Below, piece by piece: positions 31,281 to 39,558 of a stretch of DNA of 41,000 nucleotides. How positions within the stretch are numbered: the stretch's first letter is position 1; each line of letters begins with the position of its first letter. The DNA is from Mesostigma viride. Its lineage: Eukaryota > Streptophyta > Mesostigmatophyceae > Mesostigmatales > Mesostigmataceae. A program made the translations under genes and the position numbers. The notes under the pieces are model-generated. The model searched no databases, was not told the DNA's origin, and saw nothing but the letters and a program-made list of their open reading frames with translations. Location of the stretch: NCBI GenBank assembly GCA_009746045.1, contig RPFO01000175.1, positions 374,001-415,000 of the forward strand, given 5' to 3'.

Positions 31281-32668
31281 TTCACGTGCTTGTTCGTTGT
31301 CAAGAGAGGAATGCGTGTGGGTGGGTGGGTGAACGCACTTTTTCCCTGTCAAGGGAGGGATGCATGTGGGGTGGGTGAGTGCAAGTGCTTTTTCCTGTCA
31401 AAGGAGGGATGCATGTGGGGTGGCTGAGTGCAAGTGCTTGTTCCTTGTCAAGGGAGGGATGCACGTGGGGTGGGTGGTTGCACGTGCTTTTTCCTTGTCA
31501 AAGGAGGGATGCATGTGGGGTGGGTGAGTGCACGCGCTTGTTCCTTGTCAAGGGAGGGATGCATGTGGGGTGGGTGGGTGCACGCGCTTGTTCCTTGTCA
31601 AGGGAGGGGTGCATGTGCAGTAGGTGGGTGCACGTGCTTGTTTCTTGTAAAGGGAGGACTGCATGTGGGGTGGGTGGCTGCATGCGCTTGTTCCTTGTCA
31701 AGGGAGGGATGCATGTGGGGTGGGTGGGTGCATGCGCTTGTTCCTTGTCGAGGGAGGGATGCATGTGGGGTGGGTGGGTGCACGTGCTTGTTCCTTATCA
31801 AGGGAGGGATGCTTGTGCATTAGGTGGGTTCACGTGCTTGTTTCTTGTAAAGGGATGGATGCATGTGGGGTGGGTGGGTACACATGCTTGTTCCTTGTCA
31901 AGGGAGGGATGCATGCGCGGTGGGTAGGTGCATGCTCTTGTTCCTTGTCAAGGTAGAGATGCATGTGGGTGGGTGGGTGCATGAAATTGTTCCTTGTCAA
32001 GGGAGGGACGCAGGTGGGGTGGGTGGGTGCACATGCTTCTTCCTTGTCAAGGGAGGGATGCATGCGCGGTGGGTGGGTGCATGTGTGTGTTCTTTATCAA
32101 GGGAGGGATGCATGTGGGGTAGGTGGGCCCACATGCTTGTTTCTTGTAAAGGGAGGGGTGCATGTGGGGTGGGTGGGTGCACGTGCTTGTTCCTTGTCGA
32201 GGGAGGGATGCATGTGGGGTGGGTGGGTGCACGTGCTTGTTCCTTATCAAGGGACGGATGCTTGTGCATTAGGTGGGTTCACGTGCTTGTTTCTTGTAAA
32301 GGGATGGATGCATGTGGGGTGGGTGGGTACACATGCTTGTTCCTTGTCAAGGGAGGGATGCATGCGCGGTGGGTAGGTGCATGCTCTTGTTCCTTGTCAA
32401 GGTAGAGATGCATGTGGGTGGGTGGGTGCATGAAATTGTTCCTTGTCAAGGGAGGGACGCAGGTGGGGTGGGTGGGTGCACATGCTTCTTCCTTGTCAAG
32501 GGAGGGATGCATGCGCGGTGGGTGGGTGCATGTGTGTGTTCTTTATCAAGGGAGGGATGCATTGCAGTAGGTGGGCCCACATGCTTGTTTCTTGTAAAGG
32601 GAGGGGTGCATGTGGGGTGGGTGGGTGCATGCGCTTGTTCCTTGTCGAGGGAGAGATGCATGTGGGCC
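31281..32668. repeat. 50-bp G-rich satellite, about 28 copies, with a 449-bp higher-order duplication
   Basis: Unit of about 50 bp containing AAGGGAGGGATGCATGTG, GGGTGGGTGGGTGC and GCTTGTTCCTTGTCA. Because 50 is not a multiple of 3, three units give a 50-residue repeat readable in several frames, which explains the repetitive ORFs on both strands. A block of nine variant units at about 31740-32215 recurs at about 32190-32665 (offset 449 bp). Each unit has five runs of three or more G on the plus strand, a strong quadruplex-forming pattern. Confidence 0.95.
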
Positions 32669-33660
32669 GCTAGCTTCCCTCCCCTCCCCTCCCTTCTTAG
32701 CTTCCCTCCTTCCTTGCATTACTTAAGTTCCTATAGCTTCCTTCCCCTCCCCTCCCATATCCCATAGCTTAATGCCCTTCCCTTTCCTCCCTCTCCCTTT
32801 GTAGCTTTCCTCCCCTCCCTTTCTTAGCTTCCCTCCTTCCTTGCATTACCTAAGTTCCTTTAGCTTCCTTCCCCTCCCCTCCCATATCCCATAGCTTAAT
32901 GCCCTCCCCTTTCGTCCCTCTCCCTTAGTAGCTTTCCTCCCCTTCCCTTTCTTAGCTTCCCTCCTTCCTTGCAGCACCTAAGATCCTTTAGCTTCCTTCC
33001 CCTCCCCTCCCACGCCTGAGCTTCCCTCCCCTTTCGTCCCTCTCCCTTAGTAGCTTTCCTCCCCTTCCCTTTCTTAGTTTCCCTCCTTCCTTGCATTACC
33101 TAAGTTCCTTTAGCTTCCTTCCTCTCCCCTCCCATCCCTTAGCTTCCCTCCCCTTTCCTCCCTCTCCCTTCTAAGTAGCTTTCCTCCCCTTCCCTTTCTT
33201 AGCTTGGGGGCTTCCTTTCATTACCGAAGTTCCTTTAGCTTCCTTCCCCTCCCCTCCCATCTTAGCTTCCCTCCCCTTTCCTCACTCTCCCTTAGTAACT
33301 TTCCTCCCCTTCCCTTTCTTAGCTTCCCTCCCCTTTCCTCCCTCTCCCTTGGTAACTTTCCTCCCCTTCCCTTTCTTAGCTTCCCTCCTTCCTTGCATTA
33401 CCTAAGTTCCTTTAGCTTCCTTCCCCTCCCCTCCCATATCCCATAGCTTAATGCCCTTCCCTTTCCTCCCTGTCCCTTAGTAGCTTTCCTCCCCTCACTT
33501 TCTTAGCTTCCCTCCTTCCTTGCATTACCTAAGTTCCTTTAGCTTCCTTCCCCTCCCCTCCCATATCCCATAGCTTAATGCCCTTCCCTTTCCTCCCTCT
33601 CCCTTAGTAGCTTTCCTCCCCTCCCTTGCTTAGCTTCCCTCCCTCGTTGCATTACTTAAG
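32669..33660. repeat. Pyrimidine-rich satellite, unit about 120-150 bp, seven to eight copies
   Basis: Almost pure C/T on the plus strand. Each unit contains AGCTTCCCTCCTTCCTTGC, ATTACCTAAGTTCCTTTAGC and CCCCTCCCCTCCCAT, with unit starts near 32698, 32826, 32956, 33077, 33201, 33382, 33506 and 33628. Long homopurine-homopyrimidine mirror-like DNA of this kind can form triplex (H-DNA). It follows immediately on the G-rich satellite. Confidence 0.92.
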
Positions 33661-33669
33661 TTCAAAGAG

Positions 33670-33867
33670 CTACTTGGGAGCGGCGGGAGCGATGCCGACG
33701 AAAGGGCTGGCTGCGGCAAGAACGTCGTCCAGCGACCGGGTTTCTGGGGCGGCAGGTGTTGTTGGGGCCTCCATAGCTACGGGGAAGATGTCGAATGCTG
33801 GGGCGGGGGGCGCAGGCGTGCTATTCACGAAGGGAATGCCGCCATATCGAGTCGAAAATAGCGATAT
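33670..33867 (-). CDS. Possible captured last exon of a host gene
   Basis: On the minus strand a possible acceptor (CCTGCCCAGCAG, ending 33868) is followed by 65 open codons and a TAG at 33672-33670. The peptide is of ordinary gene-like composition: YGGIPFVNSTPAPPAPAFD, then a Pro/Ala/Thr stretch and SLDDVLAAASPFVGIAPAAP. Composition contrasts sharply with the pyrimidine satellite that begins right after the stop and with the AT-rich DNA on the other side. The family is not recognised. CACTA elements often carry host gene pieces, so capture is an inference from position. Confidence 0.35.
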   Translation of the reverse strand: MSLFSTRYGGIPFVNSTPAPPAPAFDIFPVAMEAPTTPAAPETRSLDDVLAAASPFVGIAPAAPK

Positions 33868-34330
33868 CTGCTGGGCAGGCCGAGGTCGAGAACGTACGAA
33901 ATCGGGGACGATAGCTGCCGGAAATTATACCAGCGTGTTTGTCATCAGAAGACGAGTCGAATGCAACAAACCCGACTAAATTTCATGGCCTGAGTCGAAA
34001 GTTATGAGCATTCTCGGCAGCCATAGCTCGGCATATTTTCGCGTACGTCGTTGAGCTGATGCTCTGGGAAATTTGAATGATTGATAAGGGTTAATTCAAC
34101 TAGTGTGTTTCTTAGTAGTATAATGTGTTTCTTCATTAATTTGAATGATTGATAATTGATTAATTAATTTCCGGTGAAATGGGTGTTAGTTTATTTCCAT
34201 ATAACAGATAATTGATTAATTAATTTGAATTATTGCCTCATGATGTTTCCATGAAGTCAAATGACAACGCAAATCACAATACACTAGGTTGGACAAATCA
34301 CAAGGTTACGGCCCGTATACTTGTCCAGTA
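33868..34330. other. AT-rich stretch near the right end of the CACTA-like element
   Basis: Contains a diverged duplicate of TTGAATGATTGATAA-GGTTAATT (about 34073, 34141 and 34208) and no gene. Confidence 0.5.
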
Positions 34331-34664
34331 TACTGGCCGTAAACTTTTACTACCGTATACTTTTTCTAGTATACTGGCCGTAAAATTTACTACCGTAAAT
34401 TTTTTCTCGTATACTGGCCGTAACATTTACTACCGTAAATTGTTTCTCGTATACTGGCCGTAAAATTTACTACCGTAAATTTTTTCTCGTATACTGGCCG
34501 TAAAATTTACTACCGTAAACTTTACTGCCGTATACGAGAAAAAGTATACGGTAGTAAATTTTACGGCCAGTATACGAGTGGTAAGTATATGCGTACGAAC
34601 GTAAAATTTACGGCCCGTAAAAATTTCCGTAAACGTGTACGGGCCGTAAATTTATAGTATAGTG
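34331..34664. repeat. Right subterminal tandem repeats, inverted copy and terminal inverted repeat
   Basis: ACTGGCCGTAA recurs every 40-41 bp (34332, 34373, 34413, 34453, 34493) in the unit with TTTACTACCGTAAATTTTTT and CTCGTAT. An inverted copy of the unit follows at about 34524-34580, giving a large palindrome. The TIR itself is 34627-34664. Target copy CA at 34665-34666. Confidence 0.88.
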
Positions 34665-34666
34665 CA

Positions 34667-35233
34667 AGGATAAATTTTCTAATCTATAATGACGTTCTGG
34701 TACCCAGTAAGAGCTATCTGGAAACCAAATGACCATAGTGTCATAATTAATAGTGATTTTATTATCCTGGTGCCAATCTAATCCTAGTAATACATCAGCT
34801 GTAGTGATAGGGCCTATAGTGGCCGTCAGGTTGACCGTACGTCCTTGTATGACCAGGGGAAGGGACACCGTACCCGGGGAATGACTGGTGCGACCGTCAG
34901 CATAATGGACAGTGACAGTTTTTGTGTGAGGGGTAGGGACTAGTCCTAAACGCCTAACTAGGGCCTCGCTCACAAAGGAGCTAGCCGCACCGCTATCCAC
35001 TAACACAGAGACATTCAAGAGTTCATCAGCATGCAGGAAGGGGTCTACAACAGTATGAGGGACGGTTAAGCCACCATTCAAGAACATAAGAGGACGCACA
35101 CGTAGTGGTAGGGATGATTCAGCTCCTACAGAGGTTATAAAAACAGGCAAACAAAAATTATTATCTGGGGTACTATCTAAGGACCTGTCCAGGTTACCCC
35201 CGGCTGACAGGCCTACTGTTCCCCCTCCCCCCC
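34667..35233 (-). CDS. Gypsy protease
   Basis: Retropepsin fold: catalytic VSVLVDSGAASSFVSEALV and the closing ADVLLGLDWHQ. The frame can be traced upstream, without a stop, to a C7 run (35227-35233), where it leaves the gag frame, and downstream to LENLSL where the CACTA-like element interrupts it. The gag-to-protease change of frame is equivalent to +1 (or -2); it may be an indel in the homopolymer or a real frameshift site. Confidence 0.92.
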
Positions 35234-36933
35234 AAATCCATAGGAACTAACCCCGAAGAAGACCCTGGCGGAAAAGCCACTGCTGGAGGGTCACGAGGGA
35301 TTGAAGAGGGTGCGGGAGCCTGATTATCATAGGGGAACCCTGGGGATCCTGTCTGCACAGCATTCAGCCTACTAGGGGTAGCTGAAGGAATGCGTCCTGA
35401 AGTGGGACGAATAGGAGCACGCTGAGGGGTACGAGGAGGGCGAGCGTCGGGATGAGGGGGAGCACCCGAAAGGAACTTGGGGCACTCACGTTTAAGATGA
35501 CCTACTTCCTTACAATGATAGCAGGTGATATGAGAGACATCCAGAGCTGAAAGGTCAGTCACACAGATATCTAATTCTTCTACATAGGAGTTCTCCTCCT
35601 CGGGGGTAAGGCTAATATTATTAATACGGGAACGGGTAGGAAGAGAAGGCGTGGAGAAGAAATCTGCTACTCGTAAAAGATGCTGGCGCACATGCTTGAG
35701 GGGCAGGTCAGTAAAACGGTAGGCAGAGAACTGGCGCTTGACTTCACGCAATAAGGGTCTACTGAGGCCCTGAAGGAAGCGGGCACGTACTTCTGCGCCC
35801 GACAAATCCCTAATTCGTACCATCTGGGCATCAAACTCTTTCATATATTCTTTGAAGGACTTGGTACCCTGCTGCAAGGTGCCAAAGGATAATCTATCCT
35901 GCCAATCTGCATCGGGAGGGACTAAATGGTTCTCTAAACGCTTGAACAATTCTGCTACCGAGTTTGGGTAGGCATGAGAGGCAAGAGACTCACACTGGAT
36001 GAGGTTAGCAAGTTCAGGAGTTATGCAGGTAGTAAGATAATGAGGGACTAGTACAGCATCAGAGAGGCGCCACCTATTGTGGTTCTGCCAGGACTCTGTG
36101 TTCTGGGTGAGCAACATAATGAAAGTGAAAAACTGTTGAGGGGAAGACTTGACATCCAGCTTAGGAAGGTTGGCAAAGAGGGGAAGAGCAGGAGGCTTAG
36201 GGGGATTAGAAGAATCAGTTTTTCCCATGGGGCCACTATCTTCCACTGCTACATAAGCGGGATAGAAGGAAGGGATAGGAAAAGTCTTGGGTAGGGGTCT
36301 AGAGGGAGCCACCGTTTCAGGATGGTGCCCATAGGAGAAGGGAACAGTATATTGCTCACGAAGAGATGAATAGGCAAAATGATCATAATTCCTATCATCT
36401 AGGGGCATGGTACTGAAATCATTATTAACTTCTAAATCAGCCACACGGGTAGGGACCTGGGCAGCCTCATAGGCCGTCTCAGGGTAGGACCAGGAAGCAG
36501 GTGGGTAAAAGGGAACTGCACTAGGGCGCCCAGAAGGGCCGACAGGGGCCGAGGTACGACCCGTGTTAATAGCAGGCATTGAAGGCACAGGGTGGGAAGG
36601 AGGCCTAGAAGCATTGTTAGTGTGTGAGGACCTGCTGGAGGGGTGAGCCAAGGTTGCAGAAGGGGCAGGGGCCTGGTTCACAACAAAAGAAGGTTCATCA
36701 CTAAATCTGACTTGGGAAATACGTTGTTCATAGGTAGGTGGGGTAATTGAGGGACGACGGCGACCACCAGCAACAGGAGAAGGAGGTGAGGTACGCAGAA
36801 TACCTTGAGGGGTGAGATGGTGTACCGTTTCCAAGGAGTCCCGTCGGTTACCACGAGTATTGTTATTGTTAGTGTTATTAGTAGTAGTATTATTGGTAGG
36901 TATAGGCGACATATCTCCACCCACTGGATCCAT
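35194..36933 (-). CDS. Gypsy gag
   Basis: 579 codons from ATG at 36933 (MDPVGGDMSPIPTNN), stop at 35194. A Pro/Ser/Asn-rich disordered N-terminal third is followed by a retrotransposon capsid (about residues 255-430; for example WRLSDAVLVPHYLTTCI, FGTLQQGTKSFKEYMKEF, ARFLQGLSRPLLREVKRQF) and a zinc knuckle CYHCKEVGHLKREC (C-x2-C-x4-H-x4-C). The Asn run near the start is coded by ATT/AAT triplet repeats (36855-36895). Pol continues after a frame change in the G7 run. Confidence 0.94.
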   Translation of the reverse strand: MDPVGGDMSPIPTNNTTTNNTNNNNTRGNRRDSLETVHHLTPQGILRTSPPSPVAGGRRRPSITPPTYEQRISQVRFSDEPSFVVNQAPAPSATLAHPSSRSSHTNNASRPPSHPVPSMPAINTGRTSAPVGPSGRPSAVPFYPPASWSYPETAYEAAQVPTRVADLEVNNDFSTMPLDDRNYDHFAYSSLREQYTVPFSYGHHPETVAPSRPLPKTFPIPSFYPAYVAVEDSGPMGKTDSSNPPKPPALPLFANLPKLDVKSSPQQFFTFIMLLTQNTESWQNHNRWRLSDAVLVPHYLTTCITPELANLIQCESLASHAYPNSVAELFKRLENHLVPPDADWQDRLSFGTLQQGTKSFKEYMKEFDAQMVRIRDLSGAEVRARFLQGLSRPLLREVKRQFSAYRFTDLPLKHVRQHLLRVADFFSTPSLPTRSRINNISLTPEEENSYVEELDICVTDLSALDVSHITCYHCKEVGHLKRECPKFLSGAPPHPDARPPRTPQRAPIRPTSGRIPSATPSRLNAVQTGSPGFPYDNQAPAPSSIPRDPPAVAFPPGSSSGLVPMDLGGRGNSRPVSRG

Positions 36934-37024
36934 CTTTAATTACGTAAAGGAATAGGAATCTAGAAGAAAGCAACAAAGGAAAAAGGAAAAACCTTGAAGG
37001 TATGCAGCAGGAACAAAATTAAAA

Positions 37025-37417
37025 TCAATCCTTTTTAACAACAGTAATGGATAGGGAACCAAACTCCAAAGTGAGAGGAGTATCTGAAGCAGATGCAGAT
37101 GCAGCCCGTTTAGGGGGAGAAGAAGGAGGGGTAGCAAAGACTAGAGCTTCTACAGGAGGACGACCATGAGGAATAGGGCGTACATGAAGGCCTAAATCTG
37201 TTTGGCTATGATCTATAAGGAACTGCTGAGCTTCTTCGAAGGACATAAATTTCTTGTACCTAATTACGTTGTATACACGATTCTGAACGATCTTCCTAGC
37301 GTCGGACCAAGAAAGGAAAATGGAGGACCATTGAGGCGTAATCACTACGTAATATTTAGCTAGACTATTATCGCTAGAAGAATGGGAAGGAGCAGTAAAA
37401 GATCGCCGTTGGCTCAT
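37025..37417 (-). CDS. Small Gypsy ORF with an RNase H1-type hybrid-binding (Cauli_VI-like) domain
   Basis: 130 codons, ATG at 37417, stop at 37025, separate from and upstream of gag (91 nt apart). Residues 21-68 follow the pattern of the N-terminal hybrid-binding domain of eukaryotic RNase H1: KYYVVITPQWSSIFLSW, then a central helix, and RYKKFMSFEEAQQFL. The same fold is found in the caulimovirus P6 transactivator. In RNase H1 this domain binds RNA/DNA hybrid and double-stranded RNA. A role in reverse transcription or translation of the element is plausible but inferred. The C-terminal part is Pro/Ser/Ala-rich and ends in ITVVKKD. Confidence 0.75.
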   Translation of the reverse strand: MSQRRSFTAPSHSSSDNSLAKYYVVITPQWSSIFLSWSDARKIVQNRVYNVIRYKKFMSFEEAQQFLIDHSQTDLGLHVRPIPHGRPPVEALVFATPPSSPPKRAASASASDTPLTLEFGSLSITVVKKD

Positions 37418-37931
37418 GGTAACGCACCTTGTTGTTCTTGAGTAGTCACGATAGGAGTGGAAGGGGTAGGAGTCGACTTAGCTGGGTTATCTGGATCACC
37501 GAAATGACGAGGGCGGCAATGGTCCAGCGCTCGTAGTCCTAAAGTCAGCGACCCAGTGACTTTCTGCGAGTGCGGCCGTCTAATGTACAGCAGCACGAAG
37601 GAAAAGGTGGAACCTACCCAGACGCTAATCGTCTCACTAACACCGAACCGAAAACATCACCTATCTACGACAGTGAACCACTTTTCTAAGGAAAACAAGA
37701 CGAGGAAAAGGAACTATCTAGAAAAGGATTTTCCGCTTCGAGCAGGTCTATCTTCTAGGCAGGGCGTGTCCTGAATCAGGCAGCACTACCCCCCCAGCTC
37801 GCAGGCGACCCGCCCATTACCTGTCAAGTAGGTGTCGTCTTCATTTTCCCAGCCGCGGAAGGGTTGATTCAATGACGTATGTTGCAAAGGATCGTCGTCT
37901 CGCTCTCTATCTAAACTACCTCCGAGTCCAT
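37418..37931 (-). other. Gypsy 5' leader
   Basis: Untranslated leader between the 5' LTR and the first internal ORF. It includes the primer site region at 37919-37930. A frame that starts inside the LTR (38100-37786, 104 codons, RG-rich in the middle) runs through into the leader; I cannot say whether it is translated. Confidence 0.7.
37919..37930 (-). other. Putative Gypsy primer-binding site
   Basis: Minus-strand TGGACTCGGAGG, one base inside the LTR edge; the TGG matches a tRNA CCA end. I cannot assign the tRNA. Confidence 0.6.
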
Positions 37932-38503
37932 TGTTACGCCGCAAGCCTCGGCCGCCACCTCTACCTCTACCGGTCCTGATACTACCTAAACTAGTGAGGC
38001 CGCTTCTATTTACACCCCTAGCGAAAGACGACCGAGACGAACCAGATCTCAATGCATTTACATATGTACTACTGTAATATGCCATAGGCCATTTAATCAA
38101 ACCCGTTTACTCCAGGAAAAGAGGAAGGAAACACAACTAAACTGCCGTGACCCAAGCCTATATGTGTTAATTCATTTAACACACGCCGAGTGCACACACA
38201 AGGGATAGAACGCGCATAAATGGTCACCAACGGTCCAACACGCTCGGGCCGACATGGCCCTCGCCTACAGATGCACGCTGGTCCACTACATCTACTGATG
38301 CACGCTGGTCCACTACATTCTACCACAGGATCAGGACCACTAGTAAAGTACGCGGCGCGGCGCCCAACGGCACCCAATGTACCACAGTACTGTTACGAGG
38401 ACAATAATGTCCCGGTAGGAGCCTAAACGTAAACCTGGGGACAATCGAGGCAAAAGACCTAATTTACGTCCGTAACTACAACGAATTGTTACGCGACGTA
38501 ACA
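37932..38503 (-). mobile_element. Gypsy 5' LTR, intact
   Basis: 572 bp, from TGTTACGCCGC to GCGACGTAACA, followed by GTTTG. It contains a tandem pair of GATGCACGCTGGTCCACTAC (38271 and 38297). It gives the empty site for Copia-1. Confidence 0.96.
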
Positions 38504-38938
38504 GTTTGCCCGCTGGTCGCAACCCCAGGGCCGGGGTCTCTAGCCCCCTGAGGTTAGAAGAGGAGGGGTGACATTGAGCCAAGCTAAATAGGGGCCGGAT
38601 CCTGCAGCCGCCGGTCCAGAATGTCTGGCCCCTATTTCCATACTAGGGGCCCGTGCAGCTACCGGCACCAATTCTAGCTAGCCCCCATCTTTTCGGCCCC
38701 TATAGGGGAGATTCCAGGGGCCGAATTTTTATGCAGCCGCCAGCCCTAGATTTCGGGCCCCCATGTTGTACAGAAGGCGCGGCATGCCGCATCATGCCAC
38801 GTGGCGTCCCATCTTGCCATGCCCCGGATGCCAGCTATGTACGGGCCTACGGATGCCTGCACAAAAAACTGTGTCGGCATCCGTCCTCACGCCGCGCCGC
38901 GCTATACTGTCATGCAGTCTGCAGATGTCTTGCCCAGT

Positions 38939-39041
38939 TCAGTTCAGTTCAGTTCAGTTCAGTTGGAATCCCACGCCGGTCATATCCAACAGAGATAGTT
39001 TAGCGACGTAAGTAGATCGGATGGTACTAGGGTACTGTGAT
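38939..39041 (-). mobile_element. 103-bp retroposon with (AACTG)n tail and 14-bp target duplication
   Basis: ATGTCTTGCCCAGT at 38925-38938 is repeated exactly at 39042-39055. On the minus strand the insert reads a short body with ATCTCTGTTGG, then CCGGCGTGGGATTCC and five or so AACTG units. Body end and tail position match the fragments in the CACTA-like element, so this is a mobile family with a shared 3' end and variable tails (a 5'-truncated LINE or a SINE). Confidence 0.82.
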
Positions 39042-39090
39042 ATGTCTTGCCCAGTAATTGCCTGTCGCCGGAGAGGCATGCCGGCATCAA

Positions 39091-39190
39091 GCCACGTGGC
39101 GCCTCATCTTGCCACGTGGTGCCGCATCTTGCCACGTGGTGCCGCATCTTGCCACGTGGTGCCGCAGCTCGGCCACGTAGCGCTGCGCTA
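39091..39190. repeat. 20-bp tandem repeat, about five copies
   Basis: GCCACGTGGTGCCGCATCTT at 39111, 39131 and 39151, with diverged copies at 39091 and 39172. A related single copy is at about 38800. Confidence 0.93.
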
Positions 39191-39448
39191 TTGGGGGCCA
39201 GTAATACGGGGCCACCGCCGCCGACCCTCGTTTTACTCGCCAGCCCCTAATTCAATTCAGGGGCCGGCGCTTACCGCAGCAGTCAGGCTCTGGGACGGGC
39301 CCCTAGTATCCAGGAAATTTTGCCTGGAGATGTCACCCCTCCTGTTAGAAGTTACAGAGCCTCAAAAACCGTTAACTTAAAGGGTAGGTAGGTAGGGTGC
39401 CGGGCCGATATGGGTTTTTACAACAAAACACTTGGATTTTCTGCTAGC

Positions 39449-39558
39449 TCCCTCTATGGTCGGAATTTTGAAACGGTTTGACGGACAAACTGATAGCACT
39501 TGGCGAGCTGAACCCAAATCTGCAGTCAAAATTTTGGCAGGTACCATAGAGGGGGGGG
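39449..39558. repeat. Imperfect inverted repeat
   Basis: CCCTCTATGGT (39451-39461) and its complement ACCATAGAGG (39543-39552), with AATTTTG/CAAAATT further in; possibly a small hairpin or MITE remnant. Confidence 0.4.

Larger units (their letters stand above)
27306..34664. mobile_element. CACTA-like (EnSpm-type) DNA transposon without a recognisable transposase
   Basis: 7,359 bp. The two ends form a 38-bp inverted repeat with three mismatches, beginning CACTA (27306-27343 and 34627-34664): CACTA-Y-ACTATAAA, then TTACGGCCCGTACACGT. Both ends carry dense subterminal repeats of the TTACGGCCCGTATAC kind, a hallmark of CACTA elements. The insertion lies between Gypsy protease and RT, and excision restores the frame. 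Inside are a LINE, two satellites, retroposon tails and a possible captured exon, but no transposase-like ORF. It is probably non-autonomous. The superfamily call rests on termini and subterminal structure; a 2-bp rather than 3-bp duplication is a mild misfit. Confidence 0.8.
6420..38503 (-). mobile_element. Chromodomain Gypsy (Ty3-type) LTR retrotransposon carrying at least three nested insertions
   Basis: The span is bounded by LTRs starting TGTTACG and ending CGTAACA, with GTTTG target duplications on both sides. The internal order on the minus strand is: hybrid-binding-domain ORF, gag, protease, RT, RNase H, integrase with chromodomain, Pro-rich ORF, polypurine tract. Subtracting Copia-1 (6757-14604), Copia-2 (18993-25110), the CACTA-like element (27306-34664) and their target duplications leaves about 10,750 bp, large for a chromovirus because of the extra ORFs at both ends. 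The RT-RH-IN order and chromodomain place it in the chromovirus branch. The two LTRs differ at only one position that I noticed (C at 14801, T at 38444), so the insertion is recent, and the nested elements are younger still. Confidence 0.95.

Noticed and set aside
31281-32668. CRISPR array
   Set aside because: Units are contiguous tandem copies with no unique spacers, and the DNA is eukaryotic.
31379-32767. Long repetitive ORFs on both strands
   Set aside because: Products of the 50-bp satellite, readable in several frames; no start context or unique sequence.
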